Shown in pieces: positions 11,538 to 22,244 of a stretch of 64,000 bases of DNA; positions within the stretch are counted from its first letter, which is position 1, and each line of letters opens with the position of its first letter. The stretch lies in the NCBI RefSeq assembly GCF_034190915.1, contig NW_026947503.1, forward strand, positions 19,190,532 through 19,254,531, given 5' to 3'. The translations under genes were made by a program, and so were the position numbers. The notes below the pieces were generated by a model, which saw nothing but the letters and a program-made list of their open reading frames with translations, made no database searches and was not told where the DNA came from. The DNA comes from Cavia porcellus (taxonomy: Eukaryota > Chordata > Mammalia > Rodentia > Caviidae).

Positions 11538-14149
11538 AAACTTTAGAGTTGCTTATTTAAAATCCTTTCATGGATTCCTAGAAGACCTTAGTAGGCAATA
11601 CAAGAATATTATCTTTTGACTTTATCGATCAGGGAACACAAAATATGCTTCAAGCTCTTCAAGCAGTACTTCGCTTATTGCCTGTTTCAGCATTATTATC
11701 ATTCTTCCCAGACAGGCATCTCTGCAATACAAATTTAGTTGCTCTTAATTAGAGCACAAGACATTTCTAAGCAAAGTATCAAAGGGTTTAAGATTGGCGA
11801 GGTCATCTTCCTATTCTATGGAATCCCAAATGCAAACGCTCCCAGTATAGCCCAGCGTCTCATCTCAGAAAATAACTATTTGAAGTCTCCTGCCATTATC
11901 ATTTCTGCCACACATTAGAAAATACATTTTACAATCTAGAGTAATTTCAATTTTAAAAAGGTATGTATTAATCGTTATTGTACCTAACTTGTATGATTTC
12001 AGGAAGTTCTGTAAGAATTAATGGATGCTAGATAGTGTTAGAAGTGAATACTTCTGGATCTTTGTATATTTTAAATAATAACTCCATGAAGCATATTAAA
12101 TATTCTTACCTGTGAAAGTTATGTGAAGAAGGAACAGGAGGCTTAGACCACAGCTTAGTGACTTGCTCTGTAAAGGATCAAACTGTAATACTTTAGGCTA
12201 TACACGCTGTTTACACTCTATCACAGCAAGTAAATTCTGTCACTGTAATGCAAATGCAGCAATAGGCTGTATGTCCTCATACAAGGGTGTCTATTTTCCA
12301 GAGAAGTTTTGTTTACAAAGGCTGGATTTGTCACTAAAGGTATAGCTGAATGACCCTGATTTACAGAAATGAGGAAGATAAAATAATTGGAGAGATTCAA
12401 AATAAACAGACAAACTATTGGAATTGATAAGAAATTTTAACAATCTTGCCTGTTATTGAATCAATTATTTTAAAACCATATTTATGTACACTAATGATAA
12501 TCAGAAATACAATTAAAACAAGACATTACCACTAAATCTCCAATTTATGAGAGAGTTTCATTCAGGGAAAACATTTGTAAGTCAGATTCCGTCTTAAGTC
12601 TGACAAAGTGATAATTTGACAGAAATGCATGTTTTCTAGCAGTGCATTCTACAACTCCACTGTTTTTCTTCTTGCTTTCAGATATCTTGAGCTCTGGTTG
12701 AGCACTTTACTACTGTACCCTCTCACAATGTACAGTAAGCATACAGCCGCACAGCTGTGACAGTGTTTACAGACAGGTGAGCAACTTCTGCAATTTGTTC
12801 TCATCAAAGAATGTTCCTACGGGAAAGTCTGTTCCTATCTGTGAAAAGTTTGCAACTCCAATCTCTGTAAGTTAGGGACTTTGAATTTTTATTAGTAGCA
12901 GAAGTTATGGGGGATCTGAGGCTTAACCAGGAATGCACAATTCTTCTATGGAAAAAAAAAATCCTAAATTATTAAGTAGGAGAGAGTAGGCTCCTTATCT
13001 TCAACTACATCCATAAATCCAAATCTGTATTTGGCAGAATAATACACTCTCAAGAATGTCTATATCCTAATCCCAGAAAATGTGAATTATGTTAACTACA
13101 TCATCTTACACATCAAAGAGGATTTGCAAATGTGTTGAAGGTTATCAGCCTCGAGATGGGGAAATTATCTTCTCAGTTGGACTGATCACAAAGCCATGAA
13201 AACCAGAGGACTTTTCCAAGCTTGATCAGAAGGATAAGGTTAGTAACTCTAAAGATGGAGAAAGGGACTTGAGCTAAGAAATGTAGGAGTCCTCTAAAGG
13301 CTAATAAAAAATAGTCAAAGAAATAGATTTTTCTCCAAAATCCCCCAAAAGAAAATACAGCCCTGCAGAAACTTTGATGTTCTTTTTTTTTCTTGTCACA
13401 TGAAATCATGTGGAATTTCTGACTTTCAGAATTAATTTTAAGATACCAAGTTTGTGTTGTTTTAAGCCACGAAGTTTGTGTAAATTGTTACAACAGCAAT
13501 AAGGAAGTAATACATATTTAATCTACATTCCTGTAGGAGTTTGTTAAGGATTTGCAAACTTAGTCTATAATCTTTAAAGAATCAATTCAACATTGAAAGA
13601 AAAGGAGAATCACTCATTATCCAGTACTAACATAAGATCATGACATAATAATAAAAATTACACAGATATATACACAAACAGACAAACAGACCAAAAAAAA
13701 TGAACTAAGAACCTCAGAAATACACTTATTCCTCTACATTGGCAAGCAATAGCAGGTAAAATGATGTGCAAATCTTTGGGGAAAGTGTTTTATTTAAAAG
13801 GATGCATTTAAAAACCAACCTATTTTAAAGAAATAAAACAGAAACCCTATCATATACATATAAATCTGGATTGAAGTTTAGATGTGAGAGAGAAAATTGG
13901 TATTACAGTTAATCCAAATTATATTTATATGTACATACACGTGCATATTTGAAAAAAAACAACACTTGAAATTTTGAAAGTAAAAATTACAAAACATACA
14001 CGATAAAATTTATTACATAAAATTAAAGGTCTCTACTTGAAGGTATACTATAAATGGGTCTGATCGATGACAATATGGAAGAACATACTTGTGTCTTACA
14101 GAAAGCAGTAATATACTTTAAAAGTATCACATAAGTTGTGTTAAGAAAA
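10389..14149. other. AT-rich non-coding sequence
   Basis: No gene recognised. Apart from an (AAAG)n microsatellite at 11480, the interval holds only short incidental frames. An open frame of 60 codons around 12163 is unsupported by splice or start context. Confidence 0.55.
11480..11540. repeat. (AAAG)n microsatellite
   Basis: About fifteen uninterrupted AAAG units. A pure array of this length is likely to vary between individuals. Confidence 0.97.
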
Positions 14150-15170
14150 TGACAGCAACCACAACAGAAAAATGGTAAGGACTGTGCATAGGAAACCAAA
14201 CCCTAGCAAGTAGTGAATTTATAAAGAAACGTTAAAACATACTAGAAGTAAAAGACATAGAAACTAAAGTCAAGAGACATCACTTTACACTTATTGAATT
14301 AGCAAAAACTGAAAAGCTGGATAGTTGATAGGATGTCACGATGTAGGGGCCCTGGAGCACTACTGTGTGACTGTAACCTGTGGCAGCCCCTGTGGAGAGC
14401 ATCTGTTACACTGAGTTAAATTTTATATTTGCCTTCAGTGTGACCCAGGAACTCCGCTCCCAGGTACCTATCACAGTGAATCCCTCACACAGACTTCAAA
14501 GGGACATGTGTAAGGATATTTATTTCTGCACTGTTTACAGAAGTAGCAAGGTGGAGGCAAGGTTGAGTGAGCTCAGCCAAGTTTTATCCAAATATTTTAA
14601 GGAAAAAGACAGACACTATGGTAACTACTATTCTTTAAAAAAATTATTTAGCTATTTCTTATGTTTATTTTAATTAAGGGAAAAATTTTAAAAATTAGGA
14701 TATATAGTAGTAACTCTTTTTGATCTCCTATTAACTTGTTAAAAAAAAAAAAGAATGGATAGATAAAAGTTGTTGGATGCCTTTTATGGGATACTGTAGG
14801 GTAAAAAGATTAACACATTACGTGTCCATGCAGCAGTGTGAATGAATCTTATGAACATAATGTTGAATAAAAATATTTAAAAAGTACAAAATTTAATATG
14901 TAATCCAAAAGCAATTATAGCAGTTGAAATTACATACAACAAAAAGACAAAGATATTAGAATAGATGTTTATGTTAACAACAGGAATAAAAATATATAGT
15001 AATGTTAAAATGTAACATATGAGTAAATCTGTAAATAAATTGATTGAAGGAAGGGAGAGGCTTTTATAGGATGAGTGAGGATAATGTACTATGAACTCAC
15101 TTTTGAAATTTAAGAATAAAAAAAAGAAACAGAAAAATTGAATGGAAAACACAGGATTAAGTAGTCTCTA
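14150..15170 (+). mobile_element. Ancient L1M-like element, ORF2 3' end and 3' UTR
   Basis: Diverged nucleotide wording of the L1 ORF2 tail is visible in order: 'catcactttacacttattgaa' near 14278, 'ggcagcccctgtggagagca' at 14382, 'gtgacccaggaactccgctcc' at 14441, 'caggtacctatcacagtgaa', and 'gcactgtttacagaag' near 14528. The sequence resumes after a nested insertion with 'gaatggatagataaaag' (14753), 'cagtgtgaatgaatcttatgaa' and 'atgttgaataaaaa', which is L1 3'-end wording. It is too decayed to code. A younger L1 3' fragment (about 14555-14752) interrupts it. Confidence 0.75.
14555..14752 (+). mobile_element. Young L1 3'-UTR fragment nested in L1M copy
   Basis: From about 14579 ('aagttttatccaaatatttt') to the A-run at 14741-14752, the sequence closely follows the 3' UTR of the full-length L1 (21155-21420). 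Shared blocks are 'ggaaaaagac', 'cactatggtaactactatt', 'attatttag', 'atttcttatgtt', 'ttaggatatata', 'agtaactctttt' and 'cctattaacttgtt'. About 105 bp present in the full-length copy (around 21205-21312) is missing here. The poly(A) follows 'attaacttgtt', where the full-length copy continues for another 800 bp. This implies a shorter 3'-end variant or an upstream polyadenylation site. Confidence 0.7.
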
Positions 15171-15207
15171 TGTTTAAAATTTATGTCATATGAATTGAAA
15201 GATGGCT

Positions 15208-15222
15208 GAAAATGAGCAGGGA
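15208..15222. repeat. 5' target-site duplication of full-length L1
   Basis: The 15-bp word 'gaaaatgagcaggga' is repeated perfectly at 22230-22244, immediately after the L1 poly(A). The 'ct/gaaaa' context fits the L1 endonuclease preference (consensus TT/AAAA on the sense strand). Confidence 0.95.
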
Positions 15223-15223
15223 G

Positions 15224-15484
15224 AGATCTGGGGTGCCCTCACTGGCCTCTCTGCGTGTCTGGAGGACTCTGGATTTCTGCGCCCAGACTGCTGGAGTTCC
15301 CTCAGGCTTCCAGGTGCAGTGAAGGAGAGAGGTGGGTTTGAGGCTTCCACATCAGCCTCCCCATTCCCGGCTTCATTTGGAGACCTGCTGAGCTCCCGAT
15401 AGGTGGGCTGGCCCACACTGCCAGCCTAGCCCAGCCTGTTTAGCTGCCGCGCCTGGCCATAGGTCTGCAGAGGAGGAGCTGGGC
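15224..15484 (+). promoter_or_regulatory. L1 5'-UTR monomer 1
   Basis: First unit of a tandem array with exact 261-bp period, starting 'agatctggggtgccctc'. In monomeric rodent L1 families these units act as the internal promoter. That role is inferred here from position and architecture, not shown. By eye it differs from the next unit at only about two positions, both near 15332-15345. Confidence 0.9.
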
Positions 15485-15745
15485 AGATCTGGGGTGCCCT
15501 CACTGGCCTCTCTGCGTGTCTGGAGGACTCTGGATTTCTGCGCCCAGACTGCTGGAGTTCCCTCAGGCTTCCAGGTGCAGTGAAGGAGAGAAGTGGGTTT
15601 CAGGCTTCCACATCAGCCTCCCCATTCCCGGCTTCATTTGGAGACCTGCTGAGCTCCCGATAGGTGGGCTGGCCCACACTGCCAGCCTAGCCCAGCCTGT
15701 TTAGCTGCCGCGCCTGGCCATAGGTCTGCAGAGGAGGAGCTGGGC
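15485..15745 (+). promoter_or_regulatory. L1 5'-UTR monomer 2
   Basis: Second 261-bp unit, nearly identical to the first. It carries the same 'agatctgggg' start and the same 'ctgccgcgcctggccatagg' end block. The near identity means recent amplification or homogenisation. Incidental open frames in both strands here come from GC-rich repeat sequence and are not genes. Confidence 0.92.
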
Positions 15746-16103
15746 AGATCTGGGGTGCCCTCACCGGCCTCTCTGCGTGTCTGGAGGACTGTGGATATCT
15801 CTGCAACCAGGGAGGGTCCACAGGTTCCTGAAGCACCGCGGCCTGTGATGAGTACCCTAACCCGGCTGCGATTGAAGAACTGTGGAGCTTCCAAGGGGCA
15901 GGTGGGCGCACAGTGTCCCTGAGGCCCAGCTTGTCTGGAACTGCGGAGTTCTGAGCAGGCAGAGGAGGGCCACTGGTTCTGTAGGCCTAATGGCTTGGAG
16001 TAGCGCGGCGCCAGAGTCCCAGTAGCTCCAAACATAGAAGGGGATTTTCAACAGATCCTGAAGAAGCTTTCAGATAACACTTGAAACACAGAAATATAGG
16101 AAA
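15746..16103 (+). promoter_or_regulatory. Truncated monomer 3 plus non-monomeric tether to ORF1
   Basis: The monomer match continues for about 50 bp ('agatctggggtgccctcac' through 'ctggaggact') and is then replaced by unrelated GC-rich sequence. It turns A-rich before the ORF1 start. This layout (tandem monomers, then a non-repeated tether) is that of monomeric L1 5' UTRs known from murine rodents. Confidence 0.8.
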
Positions 16104-17156
16104 ATGACAAAACGAAAGACCAAATTACAACCTCAAACCTCCAGCCCATCTCAAGAAACCCTAGGAGCGATGTATATAGAAGAAAATATATCCCAACCAC
16201 CTCATATATCGGACACAATAGCCACTGAAATTGACAAGCAACTCCAGGAAGCTTTAAAGAAATTCAAACTCGAAATAATCTCCCAGATAAAAGAAGAAAT
16301 GATAAAAGAAATGAAAGAGATTCTAAATATATCTAAAGAAAACACAGATAAAAAATTGGAGGAACTAAACAAAAAGATAGAATCCCTAGACGAGCAATAT
16401 AAGAAACAAACAGAATACATAATGCAGATGCACAGAGATATACAGGAAATAAAAAACTCCACTGAAAGTTGTAAAAACCACCTTAATGAAAGTGAAGATA
16501 GAATTTCAGACGTTGAAGACAGGATTGCAGCTAGTGAACAGGAAAGGAAAGATCTTTTGAAAATAACAAGGAACCAGGAAACAACAATTCAACAACTGCA
16601 AGACGATGCAAAGAAGAATAACATAAGAATGATAGGGATTAATGAAAGAGAGGGAGACAACATGAAGGATGTCAGGAGGATATTTAGAGAAGTAATAGCT
16701 GAAAATGTCCCAAGCATGAGATCAGAAACTGACATCAGGATCAGTGAAGCATATAGAACTCCAAACAGTCATAACCAAAATAAAACTACACCCAGACATA
16801 TAATAGTCACCATCCCAGAAATCCAACACAAGAATAGATTATTAAAAGCTGTCAGAGAGAAAAGACAGATCACTTATAAAGGAAAACCTATCAGAATCAC
16901 AGCAGACTTCTCAGCACAAACGATAAAGTCAAGAAGAGCATGGAGTGAAGTATTCCAGATCCTAAAGCAAAATGATTTCCAACCAAGACTGATATATCCT
17001 GCAAAACTATCATTCAAAATAGATGGTGCAATACGATACTTCCATGACAAAGAACAGCTGAAGAACTTCATGAACACCAAACCAACCCTGCAAAAAATAT
17101 TGAAAGACAGTTTAGATACACAAAGGAAAAAACCACTAAGCAAAGCAAATAATTAA
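16104..17156 (+). CDS. L1 ORF1 protein (RNA-binding nucleic-acid chaperone), intact
   Basis: 350 codons with no frame break. ORF1p trimerises, coats L1 RNA in cytoplasmic particles and acts as a nucleic-acid chaperone in retrotransposition. The N-terminal ~50 residues are polar and Ser/Pro/Gln-rich. Residues ~50-155 are a long charged coiled coil with heptad spacing (E/K-rich, e.g. '[11 protein letters not shown]' and '[18 protein letters not shown]'). Residues ~165-250 fit the RRM ('[15 protein letters not shown]', 'RHIIVTIPE'). Residues ~250-335 fit the basic C-terminal domain ('[22 protein letters not shown]', 'YPAKLSF'). The chosen ATG opens the frame directly after the tether and gives a length close to that of human and mouse ORF1p (about 340-370). 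ORF2 starts 19 bp after its stop. It may still make protein, which would depend on promoter silencing. Confidence 0.95.
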   Translation: MTKRKTKLQPQTSSPSQETLGAMYIEENISQPPHISDTIATEIDKQLQEALKKFKLEIISQIKEEMIKEMKEILNISKENTDKKLEELNKKIESLDEQYKKQTEYIMQMHRDIQEIKNSTESCKNHLNESEDRISDVEDRIAASEQERKDLLKITRNQETTIQQLQDDAKKNNIRMIGINEREGDNMKDVRRIFREVIAENVPSMRSETDIRISEAYRTPNSHNQNKTTPRHIIVTIPEIQHKNRLLKAVREKRQITYKGKPIRITADFSAQTIKSRRAWSEVFQILKQNDFQPRLIYPAKLSFKIDGAIRYFHDKEQLKNFMNTKPTLQKILKDSLDTQRKKPLSKANN

Positions 17157-18339
17157 ACAGAACAGAAAGATAAAGATGCAACAGCAGAGAGATAACATTC
17201 CTACAATTAACCAGCATTTAACAGTAATAACCATTAATGTAAATGGTCTCAATGCACCAATCAAAAGAAACAGACTAGCAGAATGGATCAAGAAACAAAA
17301 TCCAACCATATGCTGTTTACAGGAAACCCATCTAACCCAGAAAGATACTCACAGACTGAAAGTCAAAGGATGGAAAACAATTCTTCATGCAGCAGGAATC
17401 CAAAAAAAGGCAGGAGTAGCCATTCTGTTTGCAGACAACGTGAACTTTAAACCAACAATGACCATAAAGGACAAAGAAGGTCACTACATACTCGTAAGGG
17501 GAAAACTCCAAGAGGAAGAGATAACTATCTTAAATATATACGCACCAAACTCCAGAGCACCCAGTTATATAAAACAATTATTAACAGAAATGAAAACTCA
17601 AATTATCAGTAACACAATTGTAACAGGAGACCTTAATACACCACTGACACCAAGGGACAGATCAACCAGACAGAAAATGAGCAAAGAAATAACAGAACTG
17701 AATCACACCTGTGAACAAATGGGTTTGATAGACATATACAGAATGTTCCACCCAACAACATCAGAATACACATTCTTCTCAGCAGTACATGGATCATTTT
17801 CTAAAATAGACCATATATTAGCTCACAGAACATATTTAAGCAAATGCAAAAGAGTTGAAATCATCCCTTGCATATTATCGGATCATAGCGCTCTGAAATT
17901 AGAAATTAATGACAAAGGATACTACAAAAATTCCGCAAACACATGGAAACTAAATAACACACTCTTGAGTAATCAATGGGTCACAGAAGAAATTAAAGAA
18001 GAAATTAAACAATACCTAAAAGAAAATGAAAATGCAGATACAACTTACCGGAATCTGTGGGATGCAATGAAAGCCGTTCTGAGAGGAAAATTTATTGCAC
18101 TGAGTTCCCACATCAGGAAAACAGAACGAATACAAATAAATAACTTGATGCTACACCTCAAACAGCTAGAAAAAGAAGAGCAAGTCAAGCCCAAAGCCAA
18201 AAGAAGAGAGGAAATTATAAAAATCAGAGCAGAAATCAATGCAATAGAGACTAAGAAAACAATCCAAAGAATCAACGAATCAAAGAGTTGGTTCTTTGAA
18301 AGAATAAATAAAATCGATAAGCCCCTAGCCAACCTTATT

Positions 18340-18342
18340 TAA
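18340..18342 (+). other. Premature stop (TAA) in L1 ORF2, codon 389
   Basis: The context 'ctt att TAA aaa agg' sits where relatives have a Lys-rich run. AAA to TAA is a single change. The frame is open on both sides, so this is a point lesion rather than a frameshift. Confidence 0.9.
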
Positions 18343-20829
18343 AAAAGGAAAGAAAAAGCTCAAATTCATGCAATAAGAAATGAAAAAGGAGAAATCACTA
18401 CAGACCCAATAGAAATACAGAGGATCATCAATACCTATTTCGAAAACCTCTACTCTCAAAAGTTTGATAACACAGAAGAAGTAGACAGATTCTTAGAAGC
18501 ATATGAAGTACCAAAGCTAGATCAAGAGGATATAAAACTGTTGAATAACCCAATCTCTGCTAATGAAATTGAGAACGTAATTGGGTCCTTGCCCACCAAG
18601 AAGAGCCCAGGCCCAGATGGATTCACTGCAGAATTCTACAAGAAATATAAAGAAGACCTAATGCCGACACTCCTCAAACTATTCAATGAAATTGAAAGGG
18701 AAGCAATCCTTCCTAAGTCATTCCTGGAAGCAAATATTACTCTAGTACCAAAACCTGAGAAAGACCCAACTATAAAAGAGAACTATAGACCGATCTCCCT
18801 AATCAACACAGATGCAAAAATCCTCAATAAAATATTGGCAAATAGGATCCAGCAAATCATCAAGAAGATTATACACCATGACCAGGTGGGATTCATCCCA
18901 GGAATGCAAGGATGGTTCAACATACGCAAATCAATAAATGTAATCCACCATATCAATAAAGCCAAAAATAAGAATCACATGATCATCTCTATAGATGCAG
19001 AAAAAGCCTTCGATAAGGTCCAACACTTATTCATGATAAGAACTTTACAGAAAATTGGAATAAATGGTCTTTACCTCAATATAATAAAGGCCATTTATGA
19101 CAAACCAACAGCCAGCATCATACTAAATGGCCAAAAATTGAAAGCCTTTACTTTAAAATTGGGCACAAGACAAGGATGTCCTTTATCACCACTCCTATTT
19201 AATATAGTACTGGAAGTACTAGCCAGAGCAATTAGGCAAGAAAGAGAAATAAAAGGGGTAAAGATAGGAAAAGAAGAAGTTAAATTATCATTGTTTGCAG
19301 ATGACATGATACTCTACATAGAAGACCCCCTAAACTCCATTGAAATACTCTTAGATACAATAAATAAATTCAGTAATGTGGCTGGATACAAAATCAATAC
19401 TCAGAAATCAATAGCATTCCTATACACGAACAACAAAATTACAGAGAGGGAAATAAGAGAAACTGGACTATTCACATTAGCAAGCAAAAAAATGAAATAT
19501 TTAGGAATTACTCTTACGAAAGAAGTGAAAGACTTATACAGTGAAAATTATAATACACTGAAAAAGGAAATTGAAGATGATCTCAGAAAATGGAAAGACA
19601 TCCCTTGCTCATGGATAGGAAGAACAAACATTGTGAAAATGGCCATTCTCCCAAAACTGTTATACAGATTCAATGCAATCCCAATAGAAATACCATCAAC
19701 ATACCTTATAGATCTAGAAAAATCACTCCTAAATTTCATCTGGAACCAGAAGAGACCTAGAATCGCAAAGGCAGTTCTAAGCAGCAAAGACAAAGCAGGA
19801 GGCATCACAATCCCTGACTTGAAGTTATACTACAAAGCAACAGTAGTAAAATCAACACGGTATTGGAATCAAAACAGAGCTGAAGATCAGTGGAATAGAT
19901 TAGAAGATACAACCACAACTACGAACACACTCAACCACCTTATTTTTGATAAAGGAGCCAAGCAGGTTCACTGGAAGAACGACAGTCTCTTTAATAAATG
20001 GTGCTGGAAAAACTGGCTCTCCATTTGCCGAAAACTAAAGCTAGACCCATGTCTATCACCATGTACTAAATTAAAATCTAAATGGGTCAAAGATCTGAAT
20101 ATTAAAACAGAAACACTAAATCTATTGGAAGACAAAATAGGTAGAAACCTTGGAGACATAGGAGTAGGTAAAGAATTCATGAACAGGACTCAAACCGCAC
20201 GGGAAATACTTCCCAGAATCAATAACTGGGACCACTTCTTATTAAAAAGTTTCTGCATGTCAAAAGAAATCTCCAGCATAGTGAAAAGAAAACCCACAAA
20301 CTGGGAAAAGATTTTAGTGAACTCTCTCTCAGACAAGGGCCTCTTGTCTAAAACATACAAAGAATTAAAGAAACTCAGACCTCCGAAATTCAAAGATCCA
20401 ATCCAAAAATGGGCATCTGAGATGAATATGCAATTCTCAGATGAAGAAATGCAAATGGCAAATAAATACATGAAAAAATGCTCATCATCATTGGTCATTA
20501 GAGAAATGCAAATTAAAACCACACTGAGATACCATCTCACTCCTGAAAGAATGGCCAGGATCAGGAAAACCGACAACAAATGCTGGAGAGGCTGTGGGGA
20601 AAAAGGAACTCTCCTGCACTGCTGGTGGGAATGTAGACTGGTACAGCCTTTGTGGAGATCTGTCTGGAGATTTCTCAAAAAGTTGGGACTGGAAATCCCA
20701 TTTATTCCAGCTATTCCACTTCTAGGCATATTCCCAGAAGAACTGAAAGCATCATACCACAGTGATATATGTGCACCTATGTTTATAGCAGCACAATTTG
20801 TAATCGCCAGATCTTGGAAACAACACAAG

Positions 20830-20832
20830 TGA
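20830..20832 (+). other. Premature stop (TGA) in L1 ORF2, codon 1219
   Basis: Lies in 'caa cac aag TGA cca tca act', where other L1 proteins have a Cys codon (TGT/TGC) before 'PST'. It removes the last 59 residues and leaves the Cys/His segment intact. Confidence 0.85.
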
Positions 20833-21012
20833 CCATCAACTGAGGAATGGATAAAAAAGTTGTGGTATTTCTATACAATGGAGTATTATTCAGCTATAAA
20901 GAAGGATCACATAGAGATATTTATCAATAAATGGGCGCAGCTTGAGACCATACTCATAAGTGAAATAAATCAATCTCGCATGTGTGAATACCGAATAGTT
21001 TCCCTAATGTAA

Positions 21013-22229
21013 GTAATGATTCAAATATATAAAAATATGTGGTAATCATGATTCCTCATTAGGTGGCCTTGAAGCCTTATAAAGTTTTCACTCATTAATT
21101 AGAAAGGCTTTATTCTGGGCTTCTTGATATGAAAATATTTGAAGCTGGAGTATATGAAGTTTTACCCAAATATTTCAAGGAAAAAGACACTATGGTAACT
21201 ACTATTAAGTCAGGTTATAAGGTGGTGAAGTACTAGGTTATTGAAACAGTCATGCTGTGACCTCTATTGTTATATTGTTATGTCCTGTTTTATCTCAATC
21301 TCCCCCTTATTGTTTCAAAAAAAATTATTTAGTCATTTCTTATGTTTGTCTTAATTAAAGAAAAAATTCAAAAAAATTAGGATATATAAATAGTAACTCT
21401 TTTCGATTTCCTATTAACTTGTTTTGAAGTCCTGTAGTACTCCCACGATCTTGTTTTGACTGATTAGACTCTGTTCCATTCTATATGATAGTATCAAGTT
21501 TGAAGACATAGGCAACTACTTTGAAGACAATAAGATTCACTAAGATACCCATTCTGGTTTGACTATTGTCTTCTTTGGAAGTCCTGTAATGTTTACAATG
21601 CCTAAGTTTTATTGGTCTTGTTCTCTACTGTTTTGTCCAACTTTATAATATCTAATAAGATAGACAATTCTTCTTAAGGAAACAAGGGACAACGTTGATA
21701 ACCATTGTTGATAAACTTGTACTCTGTTCTACACCATGTGCTATGTCTATCCTTGGTATTGACTGACAGCTTTGTTTTGCCATATTTGACTGTATTCTTC
21801 CCCCCCCCCCAAAGAAAGTAATAAGCACTAAGGAGTAATAAAATCCAAGATGTGTAAATTTTGTTGTAAAAAAGAGAGGGAAAAAAAAAAAAAGAAAAAG
21901 AGCTCTAACGGATATAACAGCAAGTGTGTTTGGGGGTGTTAAATAGCTGACTTTATCAATGTTTTTGGAACATTGAACACAGCTGTTTGCAGTCTCCCTG
22001 TTTGAATGTCCACCTTGTGTTCTTTGATACTGTGATTTGAGGAACTATTTTCAAGAAAATAGTATGTAATCTACTAGCAGGTAATTTCTTACTGTTATGG
22101 TTTTTTGTTTTGTTTTGTTTTGTTTTGTTTTGTTTTGTAGTTCTGTATTGCGTGTACCCTTACGCCGCTTTGGTTTGTTTTGTGTTTTTCTCTTTTTCCT
22201 CTTAAATAAAAAAAAAAAAAAAAAGAAAA
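21013..22229 (+). repeat. L1 3' UTR with ~150-bp internal repeats and poly(A) tail
   Basis: 1.2 kb of non-coding L1 sequence. A degenerate unit containing 'ttgttttgaagtcctg' recurs at 21420 and 21572, with a weaker copy near 21719. A C-run (near 21799-21810), an A-rich run near 21880-21895 and a (GTTTT)n array at 22101-22138 follow. The last 300 bp ('tgtccaccttgtgttctttg' at 22008 onward, 'ctcttaaataaaaa' at the end) match two minus-strand copies at about 23546-23840 and 58311-58620, which defines the family's 3' terminus. Confidence 0.85.
22101..22138. repeat. (GTTTT)n array within L1 3' UTR
   Basis: Seven or so GTTTT units. The homologous place in the copy at 58.3 kb lacks the array, so it expanded in this copy or subfamily. 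Confidence 0.9.
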
Positions 22230-22244
22230 GAAAATGAGCAGGGA
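22230..22244. repeat. 3' target-site duplication of full-length L1
   Basis: Perfect copy of the 15-bp word at 15208-15222, directly after the poly(A)-rich tail. Confidence 0.95.

Larger units (their letters stand above)
17176..21012 (+). pseudogene. L1 ORF2 (endonuclease/reverse transcriptase), two nonsense codons
   Basis: One uninterrupted frame of 1,278 codons apart from TAA at 18340-18342 (codon 389) and TGA at 20830-20832 (codon 1219). The APE-type endonuclease occupies residues ~15-240 with its usual catalytic positions in place: N21, E50 in 'QETHL', Y122, D152/N154 in 'GDLNTPL', D212, and D236-H237 in 'SDHSAL'. The reverse transcriptase follows, with 'PGPDGF', '[11 protein letters not shown]' and the active-site 'FADD' at about 707-710. 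The C-terminal Cys/His segment ('[14 protein letters not shown]') is present. After the second stop the frame stays open for 59 more codons with L1-typical 'MEYYSAIKK' wording, so the original end is 21012. The protein would nick target DNA and prime cDNA synthesis. As it stands, translation stops just after the endonuclease domain. Confidence 0.95.
15223..22229 (+). mobile_element. Full-length LINE-1 retrotransposon, near-intact
   Basis: A non-LTR retrotransposon of about 7.0 kb. In order it has a monomeric 5' UTR (15223-16103), ORF1 (16104-17156), a 19-bp spacer, ORF2 (17176-21012, two nonsense codons), a 3' UTR (21013-22207) and a poly(A)-rich tail (about 22208-22229). Perfect 15-bp target-site duplications flank it, so this is one complete insertion by target-primed reverse transcription. 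ORF1 has no lesion and ORF2 has only two stop codons, each one substitution from sense by my reading. The insertion is therefore young compared with the other L1 relics in the window. The nonsense codons would block a full ORF2 protein, so this copy should not mobilise itself. Confidence 0.97.

Noticed and set aside
12163..12345. 60-codon frame with several Cys residues
   Set aside because: Looked like a small secreted peptide, but it has no signal peptide, no splice sites and no recognisable Cys spacing.
15186..16051. Open frames on both strands around the L1 5' UTR
   Set aside because: They are translations of the GC-rich promoter monomers, repeated with the same 261-bp period. They are not genes.
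16202..20828. Minus-strand frames of 60-212 codons
   Set aside because: They are antisense shadows of L1 ORF1 and ORF2.
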